NCBI GenBank assembly: GCA_031284605.1
Contig: JAITXV010000130.1
Location: forward strand, 1-56,236
Length of the DNA stretch: 56,236 nucleotides
DNA from: Acholeplasmatales bacterium
GTDB taxonomy: Bacteria; Bacillota_I; Bacilli_A; Acholeplasmatales; Acholeplasmataceae
Direction: 5' to 3'
Position 1 is the first letter of the stretch, and each line of letters starts with the position of its first letter. Both the position numbers and the translations under genes were made by a program. Positions 27,268-37,197 of the stretch are shown here, one piece after another. The notes under the pieces are model-generated. The model was not told the DNA's origin. It made no database searches and was given only the letters and a program-made list of their open reading frames with translations.

Positions 27268-28821
27268 ATGGATGTAAAACAAGAAACAAAAGGATTAGAA
27301 ATTAGGTTAGAAGGTGTTTCAAAACACTTTCTAGATAAAAAGACAGGAAAAATAACAAAAGCTGTTAATGAATTTGACTGTGTGATACCAGCTGGTAAAT
27401 TAATAGGTTTGTTAGGGCCTTCAGGATGTGGTAAATCTACAACTTTATATATGATTGCAGGATTATATGCTCCTACTACTGGTAAAATATTTTTTGGTTC
27501 AGAAGATGTAACTGAATTATCACCAGAAAGAAGAGGTATAGGACTAGTTTTCCAAAACTATGCTTTATATCCTCATTTAACTGTTAGAAAAAATATACTT
27601 TTTCCTTTAGAAAACATTAATATTAGAAAACAATCTTTAAATGAAGCTTATAAGAAAGCTTATATTTTAGAAGGCGGAGAAAATGTTGCTAGATATTATA
27701 ATTATTTATTTGAATTAGAAGAATTAAAAAATATATATAGAGCAAAAGAACAAGACTTAGTTAAAAACTATAAATATGATTTAATGTTATTAACTTCTAA
27801 ATCAAAAAGTAAAGAAATAACTCAAGAAGAATTCAAAGCACAAAAAACAGAACTTACTTCAAAACAAAAAGCTCTATTAGAAGAACAGTCTAATGAATAT
27901 AGTGCTAGGAAAGAAGCTTTAACACCATCAGATATCCAAGAATTAAAAGAAACTTACAAAGACGCTTATAACAACAGAGTAAGTTCTTACAAAGAAGAAT
28001 TAAAAACTAATCCTGAAGCATCTAAACCAGAAAGTATAGCAATTGTAGAAAAAGCTAAAAAAACTAACTATAGATTAGTAATGGAAAACGATATGTTAGA
28101 AATGGCTAAACTTGTAGGTATTGAAGACCAGTTAGATAAAAAACCTTCTCAATTGTCAGGTGGACAACAACAAAGAGTAGCTATAGCTAGAGCTTTAATT
28201 AAAAAACCAAAAGTATTACTTCTTGATGAACCATTATCAAATCTTGATGCAAGATTAAGATTACAAACAAGAGAAGAAATAAGAAGAATTCAAAAAGAAA
28301 CTGGTGTTACAACTATATTTGTGACCCATGACCAAGAAGAAGCTATGTCAATTAGTGATGAAATAGTACTAATGAATTTTGGTGAAGAACAACAAAAAGG
28401 TGTTCCACAAGAAGTTTATGATAATCCAGATAACTTATTCGTTGCTAAGTTTTTAGGAACTCCTCCTATTGCTTTATATAACGGAAATATTTCCGCTTCA
28501 AACTTAAAAATAAATGGTAGAGTAATTCTTAAAAATACTAAACTTTCTCACTTAGGTGACCAAGAAGTAACAGTAGGAATAAGACCAGAAGGCTACACTG
28601 TAGACCCTAATGGACCATTAAAAGTTCAAGTTAATTTTATAGAAACTATAGGTAGAGATTTATCAGTAGTATCTACTAATGAAGCAGCAGTAACTTCTCC
28701 TTTTAGAATAATAATATCTGATAGAAATTTAGTAAAAGATGAATCAGGTAGTGCTAAGTTTAGTGTTAAAGAAGAAAAAGTTTTCGTATTTTCTAAAGAA
28801 GATGGAAGGAGACTATTATAA
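27268..28821 (+). CDS. Sugar-type (UgpC/MsmK-like) ABC transporter ATPase with large insertion
   Basis: [41 protein letters not shown]-like C-terminus; ~160-aa insertion between Q-loop and signature. Confidence 0.93.
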   Translation: MDVKQETKGLEIRLEGVSKHFLDKKTGKITKAVNEFDCVIPAGKLIGLLGPSGCGKSTTLYMIAGLYAPTTGKIFFGSEDVTELSPERRGIGLVFQNYALYPHLTVRKNILFPLENINIRKQSLNEAYKKAYILEGGENVARYYNYLFELEELKNIYRAKEQDLVKNYKYDLMLLTSKSKSKEITQEEFKAQKTELTSKQKALLEEQSNEYSARKEALTPSDIQELKETYKDAYNNRVSSYKEELKTNPEASKPESIAIVEKAKKTNYRLVMENDMLEMAKLVGIEDQLDKKPSQLSGGQQQRVAIARALIKKPKVLLLDEPLSNLDARLRLQTREEIRRIQKETGVTTIFVTHDQEEAMSISDEIVLMNFGEEQQKGVPQEVYDNPDNLFVAKFLGTPPIALYNGNISASNLKINGRVILKNTKLSHLGDQEVTVGIRPEGYTVDPNGPLKVQVNFIETIGRDLSVVSTNEAAVTSPFRIIISDRNLVKDESGSAKFSVKEEKVFVFSKEDGRRLL

Positions 28822-28824
28822 AAA

Positions 28825-29745
28825 ATGCTAGAGAACAAAAAAGATTATAAAGCTTGGTTATATCTGGCAATCCCATTGCTTTTACTAGGAGTATTTACAT
28901 TCTTTCCTTTAATAAAAACAATATTAATTTCTTTTGTGCCAGAATATGAACCTACAATGGATAGTTTTGGGAACTTTGGATTGAGCTTATACTCGTATAC
29001 ACATTTATTCGATCCTGGTTCACAATTTGTTACTAATTTAGGAAATACACTACTAATTGTATTCATTTCAGTTCCTGTATCTACTATTTTAGCATTATTA
29101 ATAGCTGTAGGATTAAATTCAATTAAATGGTTTCAAAAAATATTCCAAACTATATTTTTTATTCCTTATGTAACAAACACTTTAGCTATCGGTATGGTAT
29201 TTGCTACACTATTTGCTGCACCAAATACACTCTCTGCCTCAAATGGTTTAATTAATTATATATTCCATTTAGATGTGGATTGGGTAGGACCAAATGCAGA
29301 TAGATTGCATTGGATGACGGTTGTATTAATATATACTGTATGGAATGGCTTACCATTTAAAATATTAGTATTTATTGGTGGTTTACAAAACATAAGTAAA
29401 CAATACTATGATGCAGCTAAAATAGATTCTACTCCAAGTTGGAGAGTATTATCAAAAATAACAGTACCTTTGTTATCTCCAATGATAAGTTATATATTAA
29501 TTACATCTTTTATAGGGGCGTTTAAATCTTATGAATCGGTAATAGGTGTATTTACAAATATCAACTTAACAACTGCAGCCTATGCAAATAGAAATACCGT
29601 TGTTGGATTTACGTATAGTGTTATTGAAAGAACTGGTCCTGGGTACTATAGTTATGGTGCTGCAGCAGCAGTAATATTATTTGTAATAATTTTGGCTTTT
29701 ACACTTATCAACATGCTTGTAAGTAAGAAAAGCGTTCATTACTAG
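28825..29745 (+). CDS. ABC transporter permease (UgpA/MalF type)
   Basis: EAA-like loop YYDAAKIDSTPSWRVLSKITVPLLSP. Confidence 0.92.
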   Translation: MLENKKDYKAWLYLAIPLLLLGVFTFFPLIKTILISFVPEYEPTMDSFGNFGLSLYSYTHLFDPGSQFVTNLGNTLLIVFISVPVSTILALLIAVGLNSIKWFQKIFQTIFFIPYVTNTLAIGMVFATLFAAPNTLSASNGLINYIFHLDVDWVGPNADRLHWMTVVLIYTVWNGLPFKILVFIGGLQNISKQYYDAAKIDSTPSWRVLSKITVPLLSPMISYILITSFIGAFKSYESVIGVFTNINLTTAAYANRNTVVGFTYSVIERTGPGYYSYGAAAAVILFVIILAFTLINMLVSKKSVHY

Positions 29746-29748
29746 GCG

Positions 29749-30705
29749 GTGAAAAAAATGACAAGAGAATATAGTATTCAATCAAAATTAAAAGTACAAA
29801 AAACTACTAAAATTGGAAAAAATGTCATTTTATATATCTTTTTAGCTATAATGGCTATTATAGTTATAGTTCCGTTTTATTGGATGTTTAATGTTTCTTT
29901 ACAGTCAAGAGATGAAGTCTTAAAATTAGGACCTTTCGCTAATGATTTTAATCCTTCACTTTTCCCTCATGAATTAACTTTTAAAAATTATCCTGATGCA
30001 TTTGTATTCACAGAAACTACAACTGGTTCTATTAGTTTTCTTCCTGCTTTGCGTAATACACTAATAGTTGCAGTATTTTCTACAGTAATAGGAACAATAT
30101 TTAGTATACTAGTTGCATTTGCATTATCAAGACTTAATTTTAAAGGTAGAGAATTAATATTTACTGTTTTATTAGCTACTATGATGATACCTGGCGAAAT
30201 GATGGTATTATCTAATTATAAAACTGTAGCAGCTTTAGGATGGGTCGGATTAGGTGACACGGGGTACGGCAGTTTTTATGCAATGATTATTCCATTTTTA
30301 ATATCTATATTTCATATATATATGTTAAGACAAAACTTCAAACAAATACCTAATGAATTATATTATGCTGCTAAAGTAGATGGAACAAGTGATTTCAAAT
30401 ATTTAGTCAAAGTAATGGTTCCTATGGCTAAATCAAGTATAGTAACAATTGTCATCTTAAAATTAATGGGAACTTGGAATGCTTATGTTTGGCCTAATTT
30501 AGTAGCTAAACCTGAATATAAATTAGTAACTGCATGGTTAAGAATGGGTTTTAAAGATCCAGCGGGTGTTGGAGATTTAGCTAAAGTATTAGTTAACTTA
30601 CAAATGGCAGCTACTATTATAGTTACAGTTCCATTATTATTATTATTTATTTTCTTTAGAAAGTATATAATGAGTGGTGTATCAAGAAGCGGTATCAAAG
30701 GATAG
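29749..30705 (+). CDS. ABC transporter permease (UgpE/MalG type)
   Basis: EAA loop LYYAAKVDGTSDFKYLVKVMVPMAKS. Confidence 0.92.
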   Translation: MKKMTREYSIQSKLKVQKTTKIGKNVILYIFLAIMAIIVIVPFYWMFNVSLQSRDEVLKLGPFANDFNPSLFPHELTFKNYPDAFVFTETTTGSISFLPALRNTLIVAVFSTVIGTIFSILVAFALSRLNFKGRELIFTVLLATMMIPGEMMVLSNYKTVAALGWVGLGDTGYGSFYAMIIPFLISIFHIYMLRQNFKQIPNELYYAAKVDGTSDFKYLVKVMVPMAKSSIVTIVILKLMGTWNAYVWPNLVAKPEYKLVTAWLRMGFKDPAGVGDLAKVLVNLQMAATIIVTVPLLLLFIFFRKYIMSGVSRSGIKG

Positions 30706-30752
30706 TCAATGTATTTAATACATTTGATATAAAAAAAGAAAAGGAGTAAATT

Positions 30753-32432
30753 ATGAAAAAATTATTATTATTAATGGTATTGTTTATATTCTCATTTGGA
30801 ATATTTGCAGCATGTTCAAGGGAGGTTAAAGTTATTTTCGACTTTAATTACGAAGGTGGACCTGAAAATCAAGAATTTATCTTGAAAAAAGGTCAAAAAG
30901 TTGCCGAATTAGAAGTTCCAGAAAGAGAAGGTGCAACTTTCTTTGGATGGTATAATGGCCAAGAAAGATGGTCTTTTGACAAACCAGTTAAAAAAAGTAT
31001 GACTTTAAAAGCTAACTGGGATGGCGATAAAATAGTTGAATGGTATAATTTGAGCCAAGATGCTACATATTTAGGTGGATCAGTAAAAATATATTTCTGG
31101 CACAGGATGGGAGCAGTTAATGAACAAATATTACAAACTTTTATTAATGGTGGAACTATCGATTTAGGTAATAACAACATTGCAACTGAAAAAGTAACTG
31201 TAGAAGGCTTCAATGAGTGGGTTAAAAAAGAATTAGGTATTGAACAATCAAATATTGAAATAGTAGCTGAAAAGAAACCTGGATCTTATCCTGAATTAAC
31301 TCAAGCTGTTAAAATGGCATTACCAGTAAACGGAGAACCTCATTTAGTTGAATCTTATGGTGACCACGTAGCTGCTTATGCGCAAAGTAAAAAACCTCTT
31401 GCATTAAATAATTTTATTAGTAATCCTAATATAGGTTACAGTGCAGAAGAAATAGCTGACTTTGTACCTGGATATTGGAATGAAGGACAATTATACGATG
31501 GAGCTGGTACATTTTTAAATTTACCTGGTGAAGGTAAATCTACAGAAGCTTTATTTTATAACAAAACTTTCTTTGATCTTCACGGTTTAACTGTTCCAAG
31601 AACTTGGGAAGAAATAGAAGTTGTTGCTAGAACTATTAAACAAAATGCTGCAGCATGGGGTGTTCCTGCAGATAGCGTTCCACTAGGATATGATTCTGAA
31701 GATAACTTATTTATCACAGCTAGTGAACAAAAGAAAATACCTTACACAGGTTTTGATGATATAGGAAAAGGTAAAGTTTTATTTAATAACCAAGCAAGTA
31801 AAGATATGGTTAGTTATTTTAAGGGTTTAGTAGATGAAGGGTTATTAACTTCTAAACAATTACAAGGCGGTCAATATACTTCTGACTTATTCAAAGCTCA
31901 AAAATTATTTATGTCAGTTGGTTCAACTGGTGGAACTAGTTACAACGTTAGTCCTGATTTCGTAACTGCAGTAGCTCCAGCACCACAATTTGATTTAAGC
32001 AACAAAAAAATAATTCAACAAGGTCCAAATATTAATCTTTTCAAAAAAGATAATGAACAAGAAATGATAGCATCATTCTTATTCTTAAAATATTTATGCG
32101 ACCCAACAATTAGTTCAATTTGGGGTTCTAAAACTGGTTATTCACCTGTTAGATATTCTTCTTACGAAACTGATGCATGGGCAACATATACTGCAGCTTC
32201 ACAAAAAGCAGGTGCAAGCGCAGCTACTAAACTTATATATGACGTATTAGCTATGGCTAAAGAAGAAGCACCTAATTTCTTCACAAGCCCTTGTTTTGAT
32301 AGATCTAGTAAAACAAGAGATGAAGTTGGTTCTTTACTTGGTACTGTATTCCTAGCTAAAGAAACTGGTCAAGCGTTATTAACTTTAATTAATAATAAGT
32401 TTACAACTGCTTATAACGCTATTATGTGGTAA
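30753..32432 (+). CDS. ABC transporter substrate-binding lipoprotein with N-terminal InlB-type repeat
   Basis: Lipobox IFAACS; GATFFGWYNGQERWSFDKPVKKSMTLKANW; SBP family 1 pattern. Confidence 0.88.
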   Translation: MKKLLLLMVLFIFSFGIFAACSREVKVIFDFNYEGGPENQEFILKKGQKVAELEVPEREGATFFGWYNGQERWSFDKPVKKSMTLKANWDGDKIVEWYNLSQDATYLGGSVKIYFWHRMGAVNEQILQTFINGGTIDLGNNNIATEKVTVEGFNEWVKKELGIEQSNIEIVAEKKPGSYPELTQAVKMALPVNGEPHLVESYGDHVAAYAQSKKPLALNNFISNPNIGYSAEEIADFVPGYWNEGQLYDGAGTFLNLPGEGKSTEALFYNKTFFDLHGLTVPRTWEEIEVVARTIKQNAAAWGVPADSVPLGYDSEDNLFITASEQKKIPYTGFDDIGKGKVLFNNQASKDMVSYFKGLVDEGLLTSKQLQGGQYTSDLFKAQKLFMSVGSTGGTSYNVSPDFVTAVAPAPQFDLSNKKIIQQGPNINLFKKDNEQEMIASFLFLKYLCDPTISSIWGSKTGYSPVRYSSYETDAWATYTAASQKAGASAATKLIYDVLAMAKEEAPNFFTSPCFDRSSKTRDEVGSLLGTVFLAKETGQALLTLINNKFTTAYNAIMW

Positions 32433-32472
32433 TTTGGTTTATAATAAAATAAAATAAAAAAAAGGAGAAAAC

Positions 32473-35448
32473 ATGAAAAAAATTTTATTTATGATATTTG
32501 TATTTATTGGTTTTGCATTTCTAGTTAGTTGTAACAAGACGGATTATGCTAAATTAGGTATTGAAGAGGTGGCTATTACGTATGCTACTGGGGATAACTC
32601 CTCTAGTGTAACTAAAGATTTAAAGTTACCTACAAACGTAACTGTTGAAGGAAAAGAAGTTAGTATAGCTTGGAAATCTTCAAACACAGCTGTAGTAAGT
32701 AATTCTGGTAAAGTTACTAGGGCTACAGAAAACAAAAATGTTACATTAGAAGCTGTAGCTACTTATGGCAAAAAAGAAAGTCAACCTAGAAATTTTGCGG
32801 TTGTAGTTCTAGCTTTAGATCCAAGCGCAGGTTTATTACAAGATGCGAAAAACTCATTAATATTGAGCGTTGCAGACCCTGGAAATGTAGTATCTGACTT
32901 TACTGTATATACTCAACTTCCAAATAATATTAGTGTTAGTTGGAGTTCTAGTGAACCAGGTAGTGCAAATGTTGGAGAACCTAATGCTTCAAATATAGCT
33001 ACTGTTGCAATCAACAGAAGTGACGCTGATGTTACTGTAGTTTTAACTGCTACACTTACTTTAGGTAATCTTACTGAGACTAAAACATTTACTATTTTAA
33101 TTCCTGCAACTACTGTATTATTCCCTGCTATTTCTACAATTGCTGAAATATTAGCTATTACAGATGTAGCTTTAGATGGTAAAGTAGTTTCTACAACTAT
33201 TAAAAACGCTACTGTATTTGCTAAAGGAGACGATGCTGCATTCATTTATGATGGAACAGGCGTAACTGAAGTTTATGGTGGACAATTTACAAATTTAGCT
33301 GTTGGTAAGGTTTATGATGTTAAAGGTACTTTAGAATGGTACTTTGGTTTATGGGAAATATGTGATAGTATCGTTACAGAAGTAGTTGGTGCTGCTCCTG
33401 CATATCCTACAAAAGAAGTAGTAACAAGTGTTGAAGCTAAAATTGATGCATTAAATGCAGCTAATGAACATAAACATGCTGATATTATAAATGGTAGTTT
33501 ACAACCACAAATAATAACTGTTACTGGTAAAGTATATTTAATTCCTGCAGATGCAACTAATTATAACACTTGGATTATTGATTCAACTGCTACAGCATTA
33601 GTACAAGGTGCTGCTGAAGTTCCTGCAAGAGGATTTATGATTTATTATCATACTTTAGATTTTGCATATATTAAAACATTTGCTGGTAAACAAGTTACAT
33701 TAGATTTAGTAGTTTATACTTATAGAACTAACAATTTTGGTTATGCTGCTTATTATGTTGGAGGACCTAGCGGAATCACTGCAATCTTAACTGATCAAGA
33801 TATAGTTGAAATTGAAGCTGCTAAATTATCTCAACCTAGAACAGTATTAGAAAGTGGAACTCTTGCTTTCCCTACTACTGGTGCTGATGGAACTTCAATT
33901 GCTTGGTCAAGTGATAAAGAAGGCACTATTAGCGTTGCTACTGGAGCAGTTACTGTTGCTCCTGGCGAAAGTACAGAAGTTATATTAACTGCAGTTGTTA
34001 CATTAAATGGTGCTACATTTACTAGAACATTCCATGTTGTAGTTGGTGAACCTGATGCTACACCATTAAACGCAGTTACAACTACTAGTAAATATTATTG
34101 GGTAGAAGGTATTGTTACTGGTCATAATGGTTTGGACACAATATTTGTAGAAGATGCTACTGGTGCTATAGCAGTATATGGTGCTTCATTCTTAGCTCCA
34201 TTTGTTGCTCTTCTTGGTCATAATGTTAAATTTGAAGGTAAATATTCTCCGTACGGTGGATTACCTGAATTAGTAGATATTACTTTATCACAAGTTTTAG
34301 ATAAAGGCGAAGCAAGTATTCCTGCATACTTAGCAATTGTTAGTAGTACTGTTTGGGATGTTGCTGGATTAGTAGATCATATTGGAAGACTAGTTCAAGT
34401 TGAAGGTATTGTAACAGCTGTTGATGTTAATGCAACTTATGGTAACATTACAGTTACAATCATAGATCCTGTTTCTGGTCAAAGTATTAATTTATATTGG
34501 GATGCAAGAGCATTATTTGGAGGAACTGCTGAAACTCCTGCAAGTATAGTTACAGCTCTTAAAGGTTTAGCTGCTGGTGATTATGTTACTGTTACTTCAC
34601 ATTTAGCTGCTAGCGGAAACAAACCTAGATTAGTATTATCAAATGCTGCTGTAATAGTTGAAAGAGCTGCTACAGATGCTGAAAAAGCACAAGCTGCTAA
34701 AGCTGCTTTAGTATTATCTTCATCTAAATTCTCTGCTGCTGGAACTATTGCTTTACCTACTACTGGTTTATTTGGTGCTACAGTTGTTTGGTCAAGTGAT
34801 AATGCTTTAATTGATGCTGCTACAGGCGCTGTTGTTTTACCTGTTGAAAATGTTATTATAGTTGTTATTTTAAGCGCTTCAATTACTGTTGGTGAAGAAA
34901 CAATTATTAAGACATTTGAAATTAGAGTTGGTCAAGATGGTGCTAGTCAAACTGTTGTAGCTAAATGGCCTGGTGGAAGTGGTAATACTACTAATATGCA
35001 TACAAATGGCGATGCAAATGCTGCAAGTTTAATTGGTTTAGATCCTGCTGTATTCACTGTTGTATCTGATAAAGGTGGTGGTGGAAACCATGTTGGATTA
35101 AACCAAAAAGGTCATATGGCTTTATATTATTTAAGTGGTGGAAAAGGCGTAATCTTATCTATAACAATAGCTGAAGGTTATGAAATTGATAGTATCACTT
35201 TATTAGCTGCTAGAAATAATACTACAGCTCCAAATGCTATATTTACTCTTACTATTGATGGAAATGAAGAAACTAAAGAAGAAAGCGAAATAACTGTTGC
35301 TGCTTCTACTACTTCACTTGCTGACCCTTACGTTACACAAGAATTTAGTTTTGTTATAGGTGGAAAATCTTTTGCTCTTCAAAATACTTGTTTAGCTAAT
35401 ACTCAAATTTGGTTTACTCAAATATCTATAGTATTCCATGCTTTATAA
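32473..35448 (+). CDS. Large lipoprotein with atrophied bacterial Ig-like and OB-fold-like domains
   Basis: Lipobox FLVSCNK; WSSSEPG / IAWSSDKEG / VVWSSDNAL repeats; VDGKV/VEGIVT..IFVEDATGAIAVYG. Confidence 0.8.
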   Translation: MKKILFMIFVFIGFAFLVSCNKTDYAKLGIEEVAITYATGDNSSSVTKDLKLPTNVTVEGKEVSIAWKSSNTAVVSNSGKVTRATENKNVTLEAVATYGKKESQPRNFAVVVLALDPSAGLLQDAKNSLILSVADPGNVVSDFTVYTQLPNNISVSWSSSEPGSANVGEPNASNIATVAINRSDADVTVVLTATLTLGNLTETKTFTILIPATTVLFPAISTIAEILAITDVALDGKVVSTTIKNATVFAKGDDAAFIYDGTGVTEVYGGQFTNLAVGKVYDVKGTLEWYFGLWEICDSIVTEVVGAAPAYPTKEVVTSVEAKIDALNAANEHKHADIINGSLQPQIITVTGKVYLIPADATNYNTWIIDSTATALVQGAAEVPARGFMIYYHTLDFAYIKTFAGKQVTLDLVVYTYRTNNFGYAAYYVGGPSGITAILTDQDIVEIEAAKLSQPRTVLESGTLAFPTTGADGTSIAWSSDKEGTISVATGAVTVAPGESTEVILTAVVTLNGATFTRTFHVVVGEPDATPLNAVTTTSKYYWVEGIVTGHNGLDTIFVEDATGAIAVYGASFLAPFVALLGHNVKFEGKYSPYGGLPELVDITLSQVLDKGEASIPAYLAIVSSTVWDVAGLVDHIGRLVQVEGIVTAVDVNATYGNITVTIIDPVSGQSINLYWDARALFGGTAETPASIVTALKGLAAGDYVTVTSHLAASGNKPRLVLSNAAVIVERAATDAEKAQAAKAALVLSSSKFSAAGTIALPTTGLFGATVVWSSDNALIDAATGAVVLPVENVIIVVILSASITVGEETIIKTFEIRVGQDGASQTVVAKWPGGSGNTTNMHTNGDANAASLIGLDPAVFTVVSDKGGGGNHVGLNQKGHMALYYLSGGKGVILSITIAEGYEIDSITLLAARNNTTAPNAIFTLTIDGNEETKEESEITVAASTTSLADPYVTQEFSFVIGGKSFALQNTCLANTQIWFTQISIVFHAL

Positions 35449-35485
35449 TTTTTAAAATATAGAATAAGTATTAAATAATAATAAT

Positions 35486-35522
35486 AAAAAGCTGTAAGTC
35501 TCCACGGACTTACAGCTTTTTT
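35486..35522 (+). terminator. Intrinsic terminator
   Basis: AAAAAGCTGTAAGTC-TCCAC-GGACTTACAGCTTTTT. Confidence 0.95.
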
Positions 35523-35556
35523 ACAACTAAATATTAAATTTTGGTATAATTATTAT

Positions 35557-36024
35557 ATGGAAAAAAATGAAAGAAAGAAGAAAGTATTAGAATTTATTAA
35601 ATTTATGCTGTTTATGGCTGGTGCTGGTATCATCCAAATAGTAACTTTTACTATAATGAATGAATTATTACATTTTAGAGTTTGGTTATCTATATTTTTA
35701 TCTGTACTTTTTAGTGTCATATTTAGTTTTACTTTAAACCGTAAATTTACCTTTAAAGAAGCTAATAACGTAATAATAGCTATGATTGAAGTAGCACTTT
35801 ATTACGTAGTATTTACACCATTATCCACTATCTTTTCTGACTATATGGAAACAAAAATGAATGAGTATTTAATTTTAGCTATAGTAATGTTTACTAACTT
35901 AGTAACTGAGTATTTATATAATAAATTCTTTGTTTACCGAAAAAGAAAAAAGCCTGAAATTGAGTGTAAACCAAATACAGAAATTGATGAAGAAACAATA
36001 AAAAGCGAAAATATAGGAAATTAA
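35557..36024 (+). CDS. GtrA-like membrane protein
   Basis: Four TM; FSFTLNRKFTFKE. Confidence 0.75.
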   Translation: MEKNERKKKVLEFIKFMLFMAGAGIIQIVTFTIMNELLHFRVWLSIFLSVLFSVIFSFTLNRKFTFKEANNVIIAMIEVALYYVVFTPLSTIFSDYMETKMNEYLILAIVMFTNLVTEYLYNKFFVYRKRKKPEIECKPNTEIDEETIKSENIGN

Positions 36025-36087
36025 TAGTTCAAACATTTACTTATCTTAGTGTTACTATGATATAATATAAAAATAAAGGAGATAATT

Positions 36088-36558
36088 ATGAAAAAAATTA
36101 CGAAATTATTAGTTACTGGATTATTATTAATTGTATTAAGCTTTAGTTTATTATCCTGCCAAGGAAAAGATAAATATAAAGAATATGCTGGGGTGTATGC
36201 TGTTAGTGAATACTTATATTACACATACAACAACACAACAGGAGCTGCTCTTGTACCAAAGACAGCTGCAGAGTTGGCTGCTACTGACGAATGGATTGAA
36301 CTAAAAGCAGATGGAACTTTTCTTTATCACGAAAATGAAGAAGATTTTATAGGCGGAGAAACTCACGTTGTTAACGATAGTGGAACTTACACTGTTAGTG
36401 TAAATGATGGTGTAACAGAATTAACTTTAGAACAAAGCCATGACGGAATGGTAACTGTATATAAATATACTTATTCTAATAACACTTTGGTTTATACAGT
36501 ATATGCTGAACTTGGAGTTAACGGAGTTCAAACTAAAGTAACTTATACAAAAAAATAA
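36088..36558 (+). CDS. Lipoprotein, unknown
   Basis: Lipobox FSLLSCQG; RBS aaaggag. Confidence 0.8.
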   Translation: MKKITKLLVTGLLLIVLSFSLLSCQGKDKYKEYAGVYAVSEYLYYTYNNTTGAALVPKTAAELAATDEWIELKADGTFLYHENEEDFIGGETHVVNDSGTYTVSVNDGVTELTLEQSHDGMVTVYKYTYSNNTLVYTVYAELGVNGVQTKVTYTKK

Positions 36559-36579
36559 ATTAAATTGTACATCTAAATA

Positions 36580-36616
36580 AAAACCCAAGAATTAAAAATT
36601 CTCGGGCTTTTTATTT
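36580..36616. terminator. Bidirectional terminator
   Basis: AAACCCAAGAATT..AATTCTCGGGCTTT. Confidence 0.85.
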
Positions 36617-37191
36617 ATGTTTTTATAATAAAATGCTTCTAACAACAATTTAGATTGATAGCCAATATTAGGAGAACTATTAATTATATCCAAAATCTCA
36701 TTATATTTAATAACTCTAACATTAATACGTTCAGAAGGATCTAAATGTTGGCTAACAGGTGTTACTTCAACTTCTGCTTCAACTGTGATAATACTTTCAT
36801 CACTTAATCCAGGACTAGTAAAAAATGGTCCATCTTTTTTAATAACTCTCTTTATAATATATCCAGTTTCTTCCTCTAATTCTCTTTTAGCAGAAAAACT
36901 AACATCTTCATTTTCTTCAATTAACCCAGCAGGAAGACCAAGCAAATACTTATCTACCGCTATTCTATATTCCTCAATTAATACTACATAGATTTCATTA
37001 TCTTTTATAAACCATGGTAATATTCTTACTGCATCACTTTTAATATTTTTGAAGTTAAGCGCTAAATCTTCTATTTTAGGTTTTCTTGAAGCGAATTGAT
37101 AATATTTTTCCATATCTTTATCTTTTACCAAATACATATTAAGATGACTATTTTGTGTTTGTTTTATTATTTCTAAATTTTTCTTTTTCAT
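36592..37191 (-). CDS. NUDIX hydrolase (ADP-ribose pyrophosphatase-like)
   Basis: NUDIX box GLIEENEDVSFSAKRELEEETGY. Confidence 0.92.
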   Translation of the reverse strand: MKKKNLEIIKQTQNSHLNMYLVKDKDMEKYYQFASRKPKIEDLALNFKNIKSDAVRILPWFIKDNEIYVVLIEEYRIAVDKYLLGLPAGLIEENEDVSFSAKRELEEETGYIIKRVIKKDGPFFTSPGLSDESIITVEAEVEVTPVSQHLDPSERINVRVIKYNEILDIINSSPNIGYQSKLLLEAFYYKNINKKPENF

Positions 37192-37197
37192 ATCTTT

